Source: Brachypterus glaber (taxonomy: Eukaryota; Arthropoda; Insecta; Coleoptera; Kateretidae). From it: DNA of 64,000 nucleotides. Location of the stretch: positions 3,348,001 to 3,412,000 of the forward strand of contig OY294051.1 in NCBI GenBank assembly GCA_958510825.1, in the 5' to 3' direction. The notes below the pieces were generated by a model. It made no database searches, was not told the origin of the DNA, and saw only the letters and a program-made list of their open reading frames with translations. How positions within the stretch are numbered: position 1 is the first letter of the stretch; each line of letters starts with the position of its first letter. This document shows positions 44,641-55,635 of this stretch, piece after piece. The translations under genes were made by a program, and so were the position numbers.

Positions 44641-45540
44641 TTTAGAAATGTTGCTCATTATCATATAAACAAATAATCTAAATTTTGATGTAAATTTAAT
44701 TACATCATGTAATACTTTTTTTTTATTTTTCCTGATTTCTTCAAACATATATCGTCATCTAAAGGCTCTAAAGTCCAAACTCCAAAACATCATATTTTTC
44801 AAGAGACGTAAAAAACGATTTAAAACTTAATTATAGCAATTTAGAACTTTAAAACTAGCTTGTTCACAGGTAAAAATTTTTGAAATGTGTTAATGTATTT
44901 AAAATTTTTCATTGTTATCAATTTTATATAAATTATTTGAAAATTAAATTTTAACCACAGAATCTAAATTCACTAATGGTCTAACTCCAAGGGAAGATAA
45001 AGGAGGATACCTATCGTATTATATCGCGTAATATTATTACAAAAAATTTATATTTTTATATTTAATATATAATATTACTACTAGGTAGGCATAATATATA
45101 TACATTATTAATGGCAATAATTATAATTATCATCAAACAGTAAATTAACAAATATTTGAAACGGGATCCCCTGTTGTCGAGAAATAGTTTGACATTAGTG
45201 ACAGTTCTCATTTAATTGTTTTCTCACAAACATATGATGGAGTTAGACACTTAGCGACTTAAAATATTTACATTTTTGCATTTTTTGAGGCTGATATTGG
45301 TTTAATGCAACTTTTTTTTTTTGAAGTATGTTGGTAATCAGATAATGAAGCAAATTTGATAAAAATCTCATTTTTGAAAAATTTGGAGTTAGACAACTAG
45401 AGCCTTTAGTGGACGATATGTAAATTTTTTTCAAAAAAGTTTTCATTTTTTTTATAAAATAGATTATTTTACATTTTTGGGGACAGGGTGGAATCATGAA
45501 AAAAAAATAATGACTCTTTTTTGTAATTTTTATTCACCTT
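44641..45540. other. no gene seen
   Basis: AT-rich. A 84-codon minus-strand frame at 45243-45497 is lysine-rich low complexity and not credited. Confidence 0.3.
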
Positions 45541-46321
45541 CCCAGGTAGCAAGGGATGTTATATTACAAGAAATTAACATCACTTTTGGGTGTATTTTGA
45601 AACTAAATAATAACATCACATAATATTGAAAAATAACATGTATTTAACATCACATTTGCAACATAACACGTGTGACGTGACAACCATGTTATTTAATAAC
45701 AAATATTTAGCAACGCTGTGAATATATCGCAAGTCACATATTAACGTGGCTTTCACGTGAATGTCATGTTATTTTGCTTCTCACCGACGTTCGAAGCAAA
45801 AAAATCGATATAAGATGATGTTGATAGAGTGAATTATTATAAGGAAATTGTATACACATTATACGATTTCCAATGGATAGGGGGCTCTGCCGGGCTTCTC
45901 AAGACTATGGACACGGATTAAAGAAATATATTCTCCGCTTAATCTGCAATTTCGTATTTAGAATCTATCTGTTTCAATCTGTGATTGTTTCAATTACTGA
46001 TTGATTTTAAATCCGATTTTTTTATAGGGTTATAGCGTTTTTAATGGTTTTAATTTAGAAAAAGCTAATATCCTAGAATATTATTTAAATATTAAAGTAC
46101 CAGTAACGGCATCCATAAGATATTAGATATAACAGGAATGTATAACATTATGATGTCACAAACACGTTATTTTCGGGATGTCATTGTGTGATGTTATTAG
46201 GAGCGGACTTAGGACATCCCCACCATGCTACATTCTTGTTAAATGAGACTACAATCTTAACATCACATGTCACATATTAACGTGACTTTCACGTGAATGT
46301 CATGTTATTTTGCTACCTGGG
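45541..46321. mobile_element. CCCAGGTAGCAA element, copy 2 (781 bp)
   Basis: Same orientation as copy 1 and about 95% similar by eye. It is flanked by TT on both sides, and the empty target ACCTTTTATGTGG at 30468 confirms this. Confidence 0.85.
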
Positions 46322-46627
46322 TTTTAGGTGGTTTTTAAGCTTTTCTTCTATTGTAAATGGTAAAAAAGTTATGGCCAAAACAAAATTTTAACCCCCATTT
46401 TACCCCCTCCCCCAACCGATTTTGCCAAAATACGAACTTGTCCAAATAAAAAAATACATATGCATACAAAAATTTCGGAAAGTCTATGCCGGCACTGTTA
46501 AAAATTCAAGAAAATAGGACACGCTACACGTCAATCATTTTAATCGAAAATCGCTTTACTGAATTTCGAGATAATGGGGCACAGATGGGTGATTAAGGAT
46601 CTTGGCGTTTATTTTGATACAAAACTT

Positions 46628-47461
46628 CCCAGGTAGCAAAATAACATGACATTCACGTGAAAGCCACGTTAATATGTGACATGTGATGTTAAGATTGTAG
46701 TCTCATTTAACAAGAATGTAGCATGGTGGGGATGTCCTAAGTCCGCCCCTAATAACATCACACAATGACATCCCGAAATTAACGTGTTTGTGACATCATA
46801 AATCCACATTCCTGTTATATCTAATATCTTATGGATGCCGTTACTGTTACTTTAATATTTAAATAATATCCTAGGATATTAGCTTTTTCTAAATTAAAAC
46901 CATTAAAAACGCTATAACCCTATAAAAAAATCGGATTTAAAATCAATCAGTAATTGAAACAATCACAGATTGAAACAGATAGATTCTAAATACGAAATTG
47001 CAGATTAAGCGAAGAATATATTCCTTTAATCCGTGTCCGTGGTCTTGAGAAGCCCGGCTTGGCTAATTATCCGGAAGGGAAAGGCCAAAAATAAAGAGAG
47101 AGAGAAGCCCGGCAGAGCCCCCTATCTATTGGAAATCGTATAATGTGTATACAATTTCCTTATAATAATTTACTCTATCAACATCATCTTATATCGATTT
47201 TTTTGCTTCGAACGTCGGTGAGAAGCAAAATAACATTACATTCACGTGAAAGCCACGTTAATATGTGACATGCGATATATTCACAGCGTTGTTAATTATT
47301 TGTTATTAAATAACATGTTTGTCACGTCACACGTGTTACGTTGCAAATGTGATGTTAAATAGATGTTATTTTTCAATATTATGTGATGTTATGATTTAGT
47401 TTAAAAATACACCCAAAAGTGATGTTAATTTCTTGTAACATAACATCCCTTGCTACCTGGG
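46628..47461. mobile_element. CCCAGGTAGCAA element, copy 3 (834 bp, inverted), in a LINE frame
   Basis: Reverse orientation. It interrupts the LINE frame between ...DTKL and SFSKH, with TT duplicated. It is longer than the other copies because of a 54-bp insertion between two GAGAAGCCCGGC copies (47048-47059 and 47102-47113). Confidence 0.85.
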
Positions 47462-48033
47462 TTAGTTTTTCAAAACATATAAATAATTTAGTAAAATCTT
47501 CCAACAGGTTATTAGGATTTGTAATAAGGAATACTAGAGATTTTTCTAGCAATTATAGCCTCAATTTATTACATCATTCACTTATTAGATCCAAATTAGA
47601 ATATTGCTCTATAATTTGGTACCCACACTATGATACTGATAAGAAAGAAGTGGAAGGTGTTCAAAGACGTTTCTTAAAATACGTGTGTTTTAAAGAAGAC
47701 GGTCGATATCCATCTCAGGGTACTGACCACACAGCCCTTTTGTTAAGATTTAATTTCAAATCATTAGAACACAGACGCAAAGCATCATCTATATGTATTC
47801 TTTTTAAACTACTACATAATAAGTTGGATTGTACTTATTTGTTAAACAAAATAGAATTTCTGATACCGAGAGCTAATTCTAGAAAGGAACTTACTTTTTA
47901 TACTTCCAGAGCTAGAACAAACATTTTGTTTATCTCTCCTATTTATATTATTTGCAGTAACTTCAATGATATTTCTGAGCTCTGTGATATAAATTTTGAT
48001 ACGTTAAGGTTTATATTAGACAATATTAATTAA
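47462..48033 (+). pseudogene. LINE reverse-transcriptase C-terminal region
   Basis: The frame (phase set by the flanking SFSKHINNLVKSSNRLLGF) contains LLHHSLIRSKLEYCSIIWYP, the thumb-region signature typical of Jockey/CR1/RTE-type LINEs, then EGVQRRFLKYVCF and FKSLEHRRKASSICILFKLL. It ends with LDNIN and a stop. The catalytic YxDD motif lies upstream and is absent because of 5' truncation. The ATG at 47419 belongs to the inserted transposon and is not a real start. Confidence 0.8.
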
Positions 48034-48215
48034 GAACATTTTGTTATTTTTTTACAAATATTTTAAGGTTTATATTAAGTAATTTTAATTAAGTAAATTC
48101 TGTTATTTTTTTTACATATATTCTTATATAGTTGTTATAACTGTCCTGTTTGGCACTAGCTGTTGGGCAATAAATAAATAAATAAATAAATAAATAAATT
48201 AAGATAATAATTATC

Positions 48216-49427
48216 TTAAAATTCTAGAAACGAACTTACTTTTTATACTTCCAGAGCTAGAACAAACATTTTGTTTATCTCTCCTATTTATATTATTTGC
48301 AGTAACTTCCCAGTCAACACAAATACATGGCAGGAACATAGCAGGTACATAACCACTGTTCTATGTGATGTTGCAGCCATGTAGTTTTTATAGTCCATGT
48401 ATAGTCCTTGGACTTTAACAATTCCGCCTCAAGTTATGTATCAGCTACATAACATGCTACATATCAGATACATACTAGGTACATAACAATAAAAGTAGGC
48501 GTTTCCGAATTTTACTTGTTATGGAGTGCATCATAGATTTAGACATGGTGAACATTTTTACGTTTTGATAAACCTAGTAATTTAAGTATATAAATATCTT
48601 TATATGTAGCATCCATCAGGCAAAATTCTTATACGATGTGCATTTTTACTGTGAAAGCAAACTTTCTACCAGGCTTAAAAATCATGGGCCACATAAAAAG
48701 CCAATTTTTAGAGAAAAAATAGCAAATAATCATTTTAAAAAAATATATATATTTTATTTTTTTGTCTAAAATTATCTAAAATCAGTTTAGTTGTCTAAAA
48801 ATACATGCGTTTCTACTACTTAAGGGTAAAACTTTTATTATTAACCACAATTTTAAGAATATTAGTGATTCTAACCTATAAAAATTAAAATAATATAGAC
48901 GCCATATTTAGTATTGAATTCATAACATTTTATGTATCGTGTATGTTCTCGTACCATATATATGATACATAACATGCAATATTGCATGTTATGTATCATA
49001 CATATGTATGTTATATCTTAAGTAATATGGCACATGCAACATAAAAAATCTTTCTGTTATAGGACATGTTATGTAGCATACATATGTATGTTATGTCTCA
49101 TGTAATATGGCACATGTTACCTAAAAAATCTTTCTTTACCATGTTGCATCCATATATGTGCGGAGTGGGTTCAATGATATTTCTGAGCTCTGTGATATAA
49201 ATTTTGATACGTTAAGGTTTATATTAGACAATATTAATTAAGAACATTTTGTTATTTTTTTACAAATATTTTAAGGTTTATATTAAGTAATTTTAATTAA
49301 GTAAATTCTGTTATTTTTTTTTTACATATATTCTTATATAGTTGTTATAACTGTCCTGTTTGGCACTAGCTGTTGGGCAATAAATAAATAAATAAATAAA
49401 TAAATTAAGATAATAATTATCTTAAAA
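48216..49427 (+). repeat. tandem duplication of the LINE tail, interrupted by another element
   Basis: ATTCTAGAAACGAACTTACT at 48218 restarts the last ~350 bp of the LINE (first copy from about 47876), including the (AAAT)n tail and the flank TTAAGATAATAATTATCTTA. Both copies end with the same flank, so this is a tandem duplication of locus DNA and not a second LINE insertion. The 861-bp CCCAGTC element splits it. Confidence 0.8.
48309..49169. mobile_element. CCCAGTCAACAC element (861 bp)
   Basis: The ends are CCCAGTCAACAC and GTGCGGAGTGGG (imperfect inverted repeats). The first LINE copy preserves the empty site GCAGTAACTTCAATGAT; here the element is flanked by TT. Subterminal repeats of ACATAACATG/CATGTTATGT type occur many times, and a ~90-bp block (CATACATATGTATGTTAT through AAAAAATCTTTCT) is duplicated. 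No coding frame. Confidence 0.85.
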
Positions 49428-49764
49428 TTTGTAATTTTACAAAAATTAATACACACATATAATGGCCAGTCCGATCCAGGGATCGTAGAAAATATAATAC
49501 AGATGCTATATTTTCTACGAAACCCGAGTCCGATCCTGTATTCTTTATTACTTCCCAGATTATGTAACCATTTATACATTTATTTGTATAACGGGTTGTC
49601 GATTCAACAATATCATATCCCTCTTTGTAACAAAAATTATTGAATAATTAGCAAATCAATAATTATTGTTCTAGAGTTAACATAACCTTTTAAATAAACA
49701 AACGATATTAATAGTTTGTTTTTTCGTGTACAATTATTTAAAATGTTCCTTTAATACAACACTT

Positions 49765-49795
49765 ATGGAAAACTCTGAAGATGAAATTTTGTTAG
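49765..49795 (+). CDS. candidate first coding exon, unidentified
   Basis: An ATG opens MENSEDEILL and, one base later, runs into a consensus-like donor GTATGT. The acidic start and its position outside any repeat, divergent from the 3' end of mRpL12, resemble a short first exon. No downstream partner exon was found before the oppositely oriented mRpL12 gene begins, so this may be chance. I do not assign a function. Confidence 0.2.
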
Positions 49796-49959
49796 GTATG
49801 TTAAATATTTTGATTTTATAAATACTCATTTCAAAAAGCGCCCCCATATTGTTCAGGGTATAAAAACGAGCAAACAATAATTGCCAAACAATTACAGTTT
49901 GTGCATTCATATTTATGAATCTTGGTAGGTACAGAAATTAAAATATATATATATAAAAT

Positions 49960-49980
49960 TTTATTTTAATATTATTTATT
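49960..49980 (-). terminator. polyadenylation signals of mRpL12
   Basis: On the minus strand two AATAAA hexamers (complements at 49975-49980 and 49960-49965) lie about 55 to 75 nt after the stop codon, a normal spacing for cleavage and polyadenylation of a short 3' UTR. Confidence 0.6.
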
Positions 49981-50034
49981 AACAAATTGGTACATTAACA
50001 TTAAAAACTACCCTAGATAAATCATTTACTTAAG

Positions 50035-50961
50035 CTACTCGATTTCTACACTTCCACCAACCTTTTCGATTGCTGCTTTTAATTTCTCAGCTTCGTCTTT
50101 TGAAATATCCGCTTTAACCACAGCTGGGGCACTTTCGACGAATTTTTTAGCTTGTACCAAGTTTGTTCCTTCCATCAAGCTTTTCATTTCTTTTATAAGT
50201 GCTACCTTTTGTTTTTCGTCAAATTTCATCAGCTTCACTGTGAAAGAAGATTTTACTTTAACAGGTGCTGCTTCCTCTTCATCTTCTGCGGCGGGAGCTG
50301 CAGCTGCAAAACCGCCCATTGGCATGACTGGAGCATCGGGAAGGTTTAAACGTCTTTTTAGTAATGTACTTAGTTCAGATACTTCGACTAGATTTAGTTG
50401 GGAAATTTCAGTGCATAACTTTTCTATTTTTGGAGATACTGGCTTGTCAACATTGCTAGGTGGTGGGATTGTTAGGTTTTCTACTGCAGCTGGTTGAGCC
50501 TCGACTGACTGTCTCATTTGTGAGCTAAAATATAGTTCTATTATGAGAAAAAGAAGTATTTCATGTCAAGTTAGAAGAAAAATATTTTTTAAGTAAAAAT
50601 CGGTCTAATGATTATTGTGCAAGATTGGCACCCATTCTAAAGTGCCAAACATCTTTGATTGAGAAGCACACACTATTTTCCCTGCAATTATTTGTTATCC
50701 GTCAAAACTTTTTTTGAGCAAAATGTGGCAAAATATTATTCTTTACCTATAGAAAAAAGCCTATGCTAAGCCCAAGGGGACAAAGGCCAACATTCTGATA
50801 ACAGCGAATGTCTTAAAAAGCCCACTTTCATGACGGTCGTAGAAAAAATACATTTTCCAACCTTCTATCTAATATTATTCACGATGATTTTGTACTCACC
50901 ATTTTGAGAGATGTCTCCATTGCTTTAAATTCGTTCTTACAATTAATCTTGAGGTTTGCAT
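50035..50961 (-). CDS. mRpL12: mitochondrial ribosomal protein L12 (bL12m), two exons, complete
   Basis: Exon 1 is 50900-50961 and encodes MQTSRLIVRTNLKQWRHLSK plus two bases; it is basic, hydroxylated and free of acidic residues, a classic mitochondrial targeting peptide. Its donor is GTGAGT. Exon 2 is 50035-50524, entered through the acceptor TATTTTAG and ending in TAG. Together they give 552 nt, or 183 residues, close to the length of insect L12m. After the presequence come the helical dimerisation region (KIEKLCTEISQLNLVEVSEL), an Ala/Pro/Glu hinge (GGFAAAAPAAEDEEEAAPV) and the globular L7/L12 C-terminal domain, with FTVKL, KVALIKE, LVQAKKFVE and a closing KVGGSVEIE. The protein forms the mitoribosomal stalk that recruits translation factors. 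An internal ATG at 50515-50517 would start a protein lacking the targeting signal, so the exon 1 start is preferred. The leader just upstream is pyrimidine-rich (CTTTTTTCTTTTT). Confidence 0.93.
50525..50899 (-). other. intron of mRpL12 (375 bp)
   Basis: The intron is bounded by GTGAGT at the 5' side and TTTTAG at the 3' side on the minus strand and interrupts the coding sequence in phase 2 (TG|C, a Cys codon). I see no repeat or second gene inside it. It is one of the few stretches here free of recognisable transposon sequence. Confidence 0.85.
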
Positions 50962-50999
50962 AGTTTTATTATGTAAAATGTTGCACCAAAAAGAAAAAA

Positions 51000-51311
51000 G
51001 CCTAAAAGTGAGGTTAGGAACAACGTGAAGGCGACTAATGGAAACTGTTTTACCTACCGCTACTAGCGGTCCGCTAGATTATACTGTATAAACGGTTGCC
51101 TAACTCGTAGGAATATTCTGATATCGATGGCTAGGAAGTTCCTAATAGGAACCAATATGATATCATCTAAATGTTTTTTACTGTATCACTGATATCATGA
51201 TATCAGTGGATTTATTTTGACCGATACCAATAAAGGATTATACAGTCCACGATTAGATATAACCACTCATCGGCGAATTTCCAGTGCTCGCATATGCGCC
51301 GCGTCGATTCT
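51000..51311. other. mRpL12 upstream region
   Basis: Contains CCGCTACTAGCGGTCCGCTAG and CTAACCTCACTTTT (minus strand) close to the gene start, plus repeated GATATCATGATATC palindromes at 51150-51215. A promoter is expected here; no core element is certain. Confidence 0.35.
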
Positions 51312-51565
51312 ATCGTTGACGCGAGGTTTTAAATATTTACATTTTTATTTTCTTCGAAAAACACCGATATATTTACATATTTATAGTTAATATGTATATT
51401 CAATATTGTTGTGTGTACAAATTAGTCGTCAAATGTTTCGATTTAGTGACCTTTATAAAAATTTCCCTCATAATTCGGCAAAATTATTCCGTAAGCCTAT
51501 GTTTCCGTGTTTATTTTCAACGTTGATGAGTTATAACTGAATTTATTCCGATTAATGATTATAAT
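51312..51565. repeat. dispersed repeat, copy 2
   Basis: It matches 40892-41262 in the same orientation, with a deletion of the T-rich segment after ATTTTTATTT. Confidence 0.75.
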
Positions 51566-52075
51566 GCAAAGCCTAAAGTCCAGGGCCGAACTAAGGGAGG
51601 GCAGCAAGGGGCGATAACAACTCGAAAAGCAGACCATTTTTTCACTTTTTTCGTATTTTAGTTGAGAAAATTGAAGTAGTCTGTTGTTGGGATTTTTTTT
51701 CTCGTTACGCTACTGCTTATAGAGCTCGCGACTGAGAGGTCACTAAAAAAAATAAACCAAATATACTTACATATTAACCGCGGAAAATATTTATAAACAA
51801 TATTTCGGGTTTTATCTTATCAAGGACGGACATATATATCTTTTAAATGTTGCATACATAAATTAAAGAAATGTTTAAGCACACACGAATAAGCGCATAT
51901 ATGTGTATGTAAATTGCATTAATAATAAAATAGATAGTTTTTTTAAAGTTTAAAATGTTATACTAGTTTTTAAATCATTACCACTGTGCCTTGTGATGAC
52001 TTCAAATCACACTTTTGGTAGCAATGACAACGGTGAGTACCTTCCCTATACCTTGGTAGAAAATAATGTAAATAC
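51566..52075. other. no gene seen
   Basis: Nothing recognised. Confidence 0.3.
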
Positions 52076-52475
52076 GCTGCCCAGTAAAAGAGCTTTTCCA
52101 TTTTCACCTCCGCGCGTGAAATGGATTTTTATTATCAGATTCACTTTCAGCGACCTCAAAAACCCCAATAGGGTGGATTTAGAAAAAAAATATTTTAAGA
52201 TTTAGTTTTAGCGACCTCAAAAACCCCAATATGTCAATTTTCAAGAACACTACCCCCGTCCCTCAGAGGGTGGAGTTAGATTTTTTTTATTATCAGATTC
52301 ACATCAGCAGTCTCAAAAACAACAATATACAAATTTTCACGAAAACTACCCCCCGTCCCTCAGAGGGTGGAGTTAGATTTTTTTTATTATCAGATTCACA
52401 TCAGCAGTCTCAAAAACCACAATATACAAATTTTCACGAAAACTACCCCCCGCCCCTCAAGGGGTGGAGTCTGCT
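52076..52475. mobile_element. element with ~100-bp internal repeats, copy 3 (partial)
   Basis: Starts CGCTGCCCAGTAAAAGAGCT and carries four units of CACATCAGCAGTCTCAAAAA, ATTTTCACGAAAACTACCCC and CAGAGGGTGGAG. Its far end with the GATAACTC motif is missing. Confidence 0.7.
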
Positions 52476-52483
52476 GTCCAGAG

Positions 52484-52800
52484 GCGTCCCTAGACGGAAA
52501 AATATATTAGGCCTTAACACATTTTTGCCCCAAACTTTTTTATGTGTATTTTTTTTTTCATTTTTTGTAAAAAATATTGATTCCTTGTGTAAAAATACAT
52601 GAATAATCTCAAATAATGTAACACTTTAGGAGCAACCGTTTTCAAAAAAATGCACTTAAGAGGAAGTAAGATTTTGTGCCACCAAAAATTTTACTTTCTG
52701 AACTATTACTCATTTAATAATAAATTTAGGTGTTTTGGTGAAGAATACTTTTTTGCTTAGTTTTAAATAAAGAATCGCCCTGCAGCATTAAATTTTTTTT
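52484..52800. repeat. diverged interior of a TACAG foldback element
   Basis: CCAGAGGCGTCCCTAGACGG, TTAAGAGGAAGTAA, TTTGTGCCACCAAAAAT and AATCGCCCTGCAGCATTAAA match 20445-20710 in order, without the ends. Confidence 0.7.
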
Positions 52801-52804
52801 ATTA

Positions 52805-53060
52805 ATTTCAAAATGGCGGCGCCACTATGCATTGTGGTGCATAGCTATGGTGGGCGACTTGTGCCATTTCTGGCCGATTCGAATCAAAATCGATCAGGGG
52901 GTTTTTGGGGTCGCAGATTAAGAACTTTTGGCTAAAATTTAAATACTCAAAATGGCAGCGCCAATAGGTAGAATTTTGGCATTTTTGAACCATGCCGACT
53001 CAAAATCTGTATATAGGGGTTTTTGGGGTCGTAGATTACGAATTGTCGGTCAAAATTTAT
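52805..53060. repeat. decayed tandem pair of CAAAATGGC-G-GCGCC units (period ~141)
   Basis: CAAAATGGCGGCGCCACTAT and CAAAATGGCAGCGCCAATAG are each followed by GGTTTTTGGGGTCG and a GATTA-GAA phrase. Confidence 0.6.
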
Positions 53061-53830
53061 TTTTTTTAGATTTTTTATTGAAATTTACAATATTTCACCC
53101 CCCAAAATTGGCTACCTTTAGCTTTAGATTTTTAAAAATATTTTTTCCACTATCAGCGGGTTATTTTGAGTTGTTTTTATTTTTTTTCAAATTTTTTATT
53201 AAAATTTACATATTTTAACCCCTTAAAAATTGCCCCCTTAAGCTTAAGATTTTTTAAACTATTTTTATCGTTATTAATAGATTATTTTAAGTTAAAACTG
53301 ATTTTTTTAGAATTTTGTCCATCTAGAAACTCAATTTGCCCCACTGTGTGCTATTTCCTGATAATCTTTGAAGTGGGGAATAACGCAAAATTTCTTGATT
53401 ACTTGCAATATCTTAAAATATGAAAAAAATCGTGGCAGGCATGGCAAGGTTGAGGCCAGTTCCCGCCGAAGGCTGGAAGAAGACTCGTGCGGTTTTTTTA
53501 GTAAAAACAATAACATTAGGAAGTACCAATAATTATAATAGGAAGTACTAATAATAATAATAAACGAAGAAAAGTTTTTTAGTTTTAAACAATTAGGTTT
53601 TTGCTCTGCAATTTGCCATTGATAAAGTTTGATATAAACAATTATCAAGTAGTACTTCTTTAGTTGTTAGAAAGAGTATCTTTCAGGTACTACCTGGTAA
53701 AACTCAGTGGTATATACTAGAAATAATACGTATTTATCTACATGTTATGTGATTTTATTTTTAAATGTGTTAGATTGGTGGTACGATGGTTGTCAAAGGT
53801 AGGAAAAATTTACTGTGTTTTAATAGAAAT

Positions 53831-53939
53831 TATATACCAAGGTAGAAAAGAATTTTTTTATCGCCGATCCTATTAAATCCCGAGATGCATAACATCGAGA
53901 GATGTAAGAGTGCAAGGCTATAATAGTCTTCTTTATCGT

Positions 53940-53981
<42 letters not shown>

Positions 53982-53997
53982 TTACTACTAGCATATG
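53831..53997. repeat. hairpin (TATACCAAGGTAG / GTGGTATATA) followed by (TA)n and TTTTTTACTACTAG
   Basis: TATATACCAAGGTAGAAAAG faces CTTCTTTATCGTGGTATATA, enclosing ATCCCGAGATGCATAACATC and GAGTGCAAGGCTATAATAG. A (TA)n run (53942-53979) and TTTTTTACTACTAGC follow, matching the pattern next to other hairpins here. Confidence 0.65.
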
Positions 53998-54146
53998 TAT
54001 TTTTATTATTTACACATTTTTATTTCAATAATGGTTATTGAAAAAAAAAAATAAATAAGTAAATAAAGAAAAGTTTTTCAGTTTTAAATAATTAAATTTT
54101 TGCTCTGCAATTTGGCATTGATATAAACAACTATCAAGTAGTACTT

Positions 54147-54569
54147 CACGGAAAGAAATTAGTGGGCTCTGCGCTATACATTATAAGATATTTGGTAACA
54201 GTGGCAAATTATAGTGATTTAAGCTATAGATTATAAGGGACACAATAACTAATAATGTTAAAAATAAATTGGAAACGATTATATATATTACAGACACGAT
54301 TATATTTATTACAGGCACTATTATAAATTTACAGAAATTTTATTATATTATAAAAATTATTAGCACGGACAATAATTAAATCTATTTAAGCTATAAATGC
54401 CATACTATTTGTTATATTTTATTATTCACTAAACAATTAAAGTATTTCATATAAATTTTTACACTGACTGCCATAATTGTAAGAGAAAGCCTTGTATTTA
54501 TATAATAAGCGATTATAATTTGCTTGGTATGTGTGTTATAGCGCTCCTAGCTATAATTTTTTTTCCGTG
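54147..54569. mobile_element. CACGGAAA element, copy 2 (423 bp)
   Basis: It has the same length and termini as the copy at 6462, in inverse orientation, flanked by TT on each side. The empty site is seen in a duplicated neighbour at 53651-53662 (AGTACTTCTTTA), giving a 2-bp TT duplication. Confidence 0.85.
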
Positions 54570-54889
54570 TTCTTTAGTTGTTAAAGAGAGTGACTTTCAG
54601 GTAATACCTAGTGAAAATTAGTACATATTCATGAATGGTATTTCCTAGAAATAACTATATATACGTATTTATTTACATATAAGTGATTTTATTTATAAAT
54701 GTGTAAGATTGGTGGTACCATGGTTGTCAAAGGTAAGAAAAATTTATCATTTTTGAGCAGTGATACCTATCACTGCTCTACAAAAATAGACTTTTTTTAT
54801 TTGCCGGAGATTTCCAGGTGATTCTTTCTGATTTCGGAACATTTTTTCGTTTTTCATAATCAGCTCTTTTTTTTTTTTTTTGAGATATA

Positions 54890-55130
54890 AGGGTACGTTC
54901 AAGTATTACGTAACGCAAAATGTACCAAAATTCATACACTTCATACCTCGGTTCTCACGTTATTCAAGGCTGTAGAGATTTCATATTTTGGCTACCCCCC
55001 CTAACACACCCCCTGTTAGGGGGGGTAGCCAAACTATGAAATCTCTATAATCTATAATAACGCGAGAACCGGGGTATGAAGTGTATGAATTTAGGTACAA
55101 TTTGCGTTACGTAATACTTGAACGATCCCT
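54890..55130. mobile_element. foldback with GTTCAAGTATTACGTAACGC ends, relative of 8783
   Basis: AGGGTACGTTCAAGTATTAC faces GTAATACTTGAACGATCCCT. The inner CATACACTTCATACC, CGGTTCTC and ATTTCATA-TTTGGCTACCCC are mirrored around CCTAACACACCCCCTGTTAG. Nearly the entire 241 bp is self-complementary. Confidence 0.75.
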
Positions 55131-55635
55131 AACGCACAATGTTTTTGTCGTGGATTGGTTATCAATTTATAGCCCTTTAAGCAAAAAAAAAACGGATTTG
55201 AAATATCTTTGTTTATTATTTATAGGCTTCTAAATTAAAAAAAATGTTTTTTTTTTCGTGTTTTTTGATACCGACAGTCAGGCGTTACGGAAAATAGAAA
55301 ATAATAATAATATATTGAAGTATTTTATTTATGTTTAGAAGAGCAACAAAACAAAATAAAAAAAATGAAAAATTCAAAAAAACTTTTTCTCTTTGCTTTA
55401 AAACATTAGAATAATATTAATTAAACATTAAATAATTCAATTTTTTTTTTCCGCTTTTAGTAACTCCCCGTAAAATTTCAATTACATGATTCAATCTAAA
55501 ACTTTTTAAATTTTTACAAACTATACTTTAAGTAGTAACACATACTATGTGTTAGTACTGCTCAGAGACTATCTAATAATTGCTTTATGTTGTTGATTAA
55601 TGCTTTTTAAAACCTCGTGGGACACCATGTATATA

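Larger units (their letters stand above)
46471..48215 (+). mobile_element. 5'-truncated LINE (Jockey/CR1-like) with (AAAT)n tail, split by a CCCAGG element
   Basis: The coding end of a reverse-transcriptase protein begins decayed at about 46480, reads KDLGVYFDTKL up to 46627, is interrupted by the CCCAGG insertion, and continues at 47462. After the stop comes a short 3' UTR and an AAATAAATAAAT tail at about 48171-48199. Confidence 0.8.
53551..54745. repeat. direct duplication (~230-bp unit), second copy split by the CACGGAAA element
   Basis: TTTTTGCTCTGCAATTTG, ATCAAGTAGTACTTC, TTTAGTTGTTA and GATTGGTGGTAC-ATGGTTGTC occur in this order at 53588-53805 and at 54100-54735. Between them lie the hairpin and TA microsatellite. 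Confidence 0.75.

Noticed and set aside
50152..50497. Plus-strand frames with alanine/serine runs
   Set aside because: They are antisense shadows of mRpL12 exon 2.
52952..53423. Phenylalanine-rich frames at 52952-53218 and 53166-53423
   Set aside because: They are T-rich low-complexity sequence within decayed repeats, with no conserved motif.
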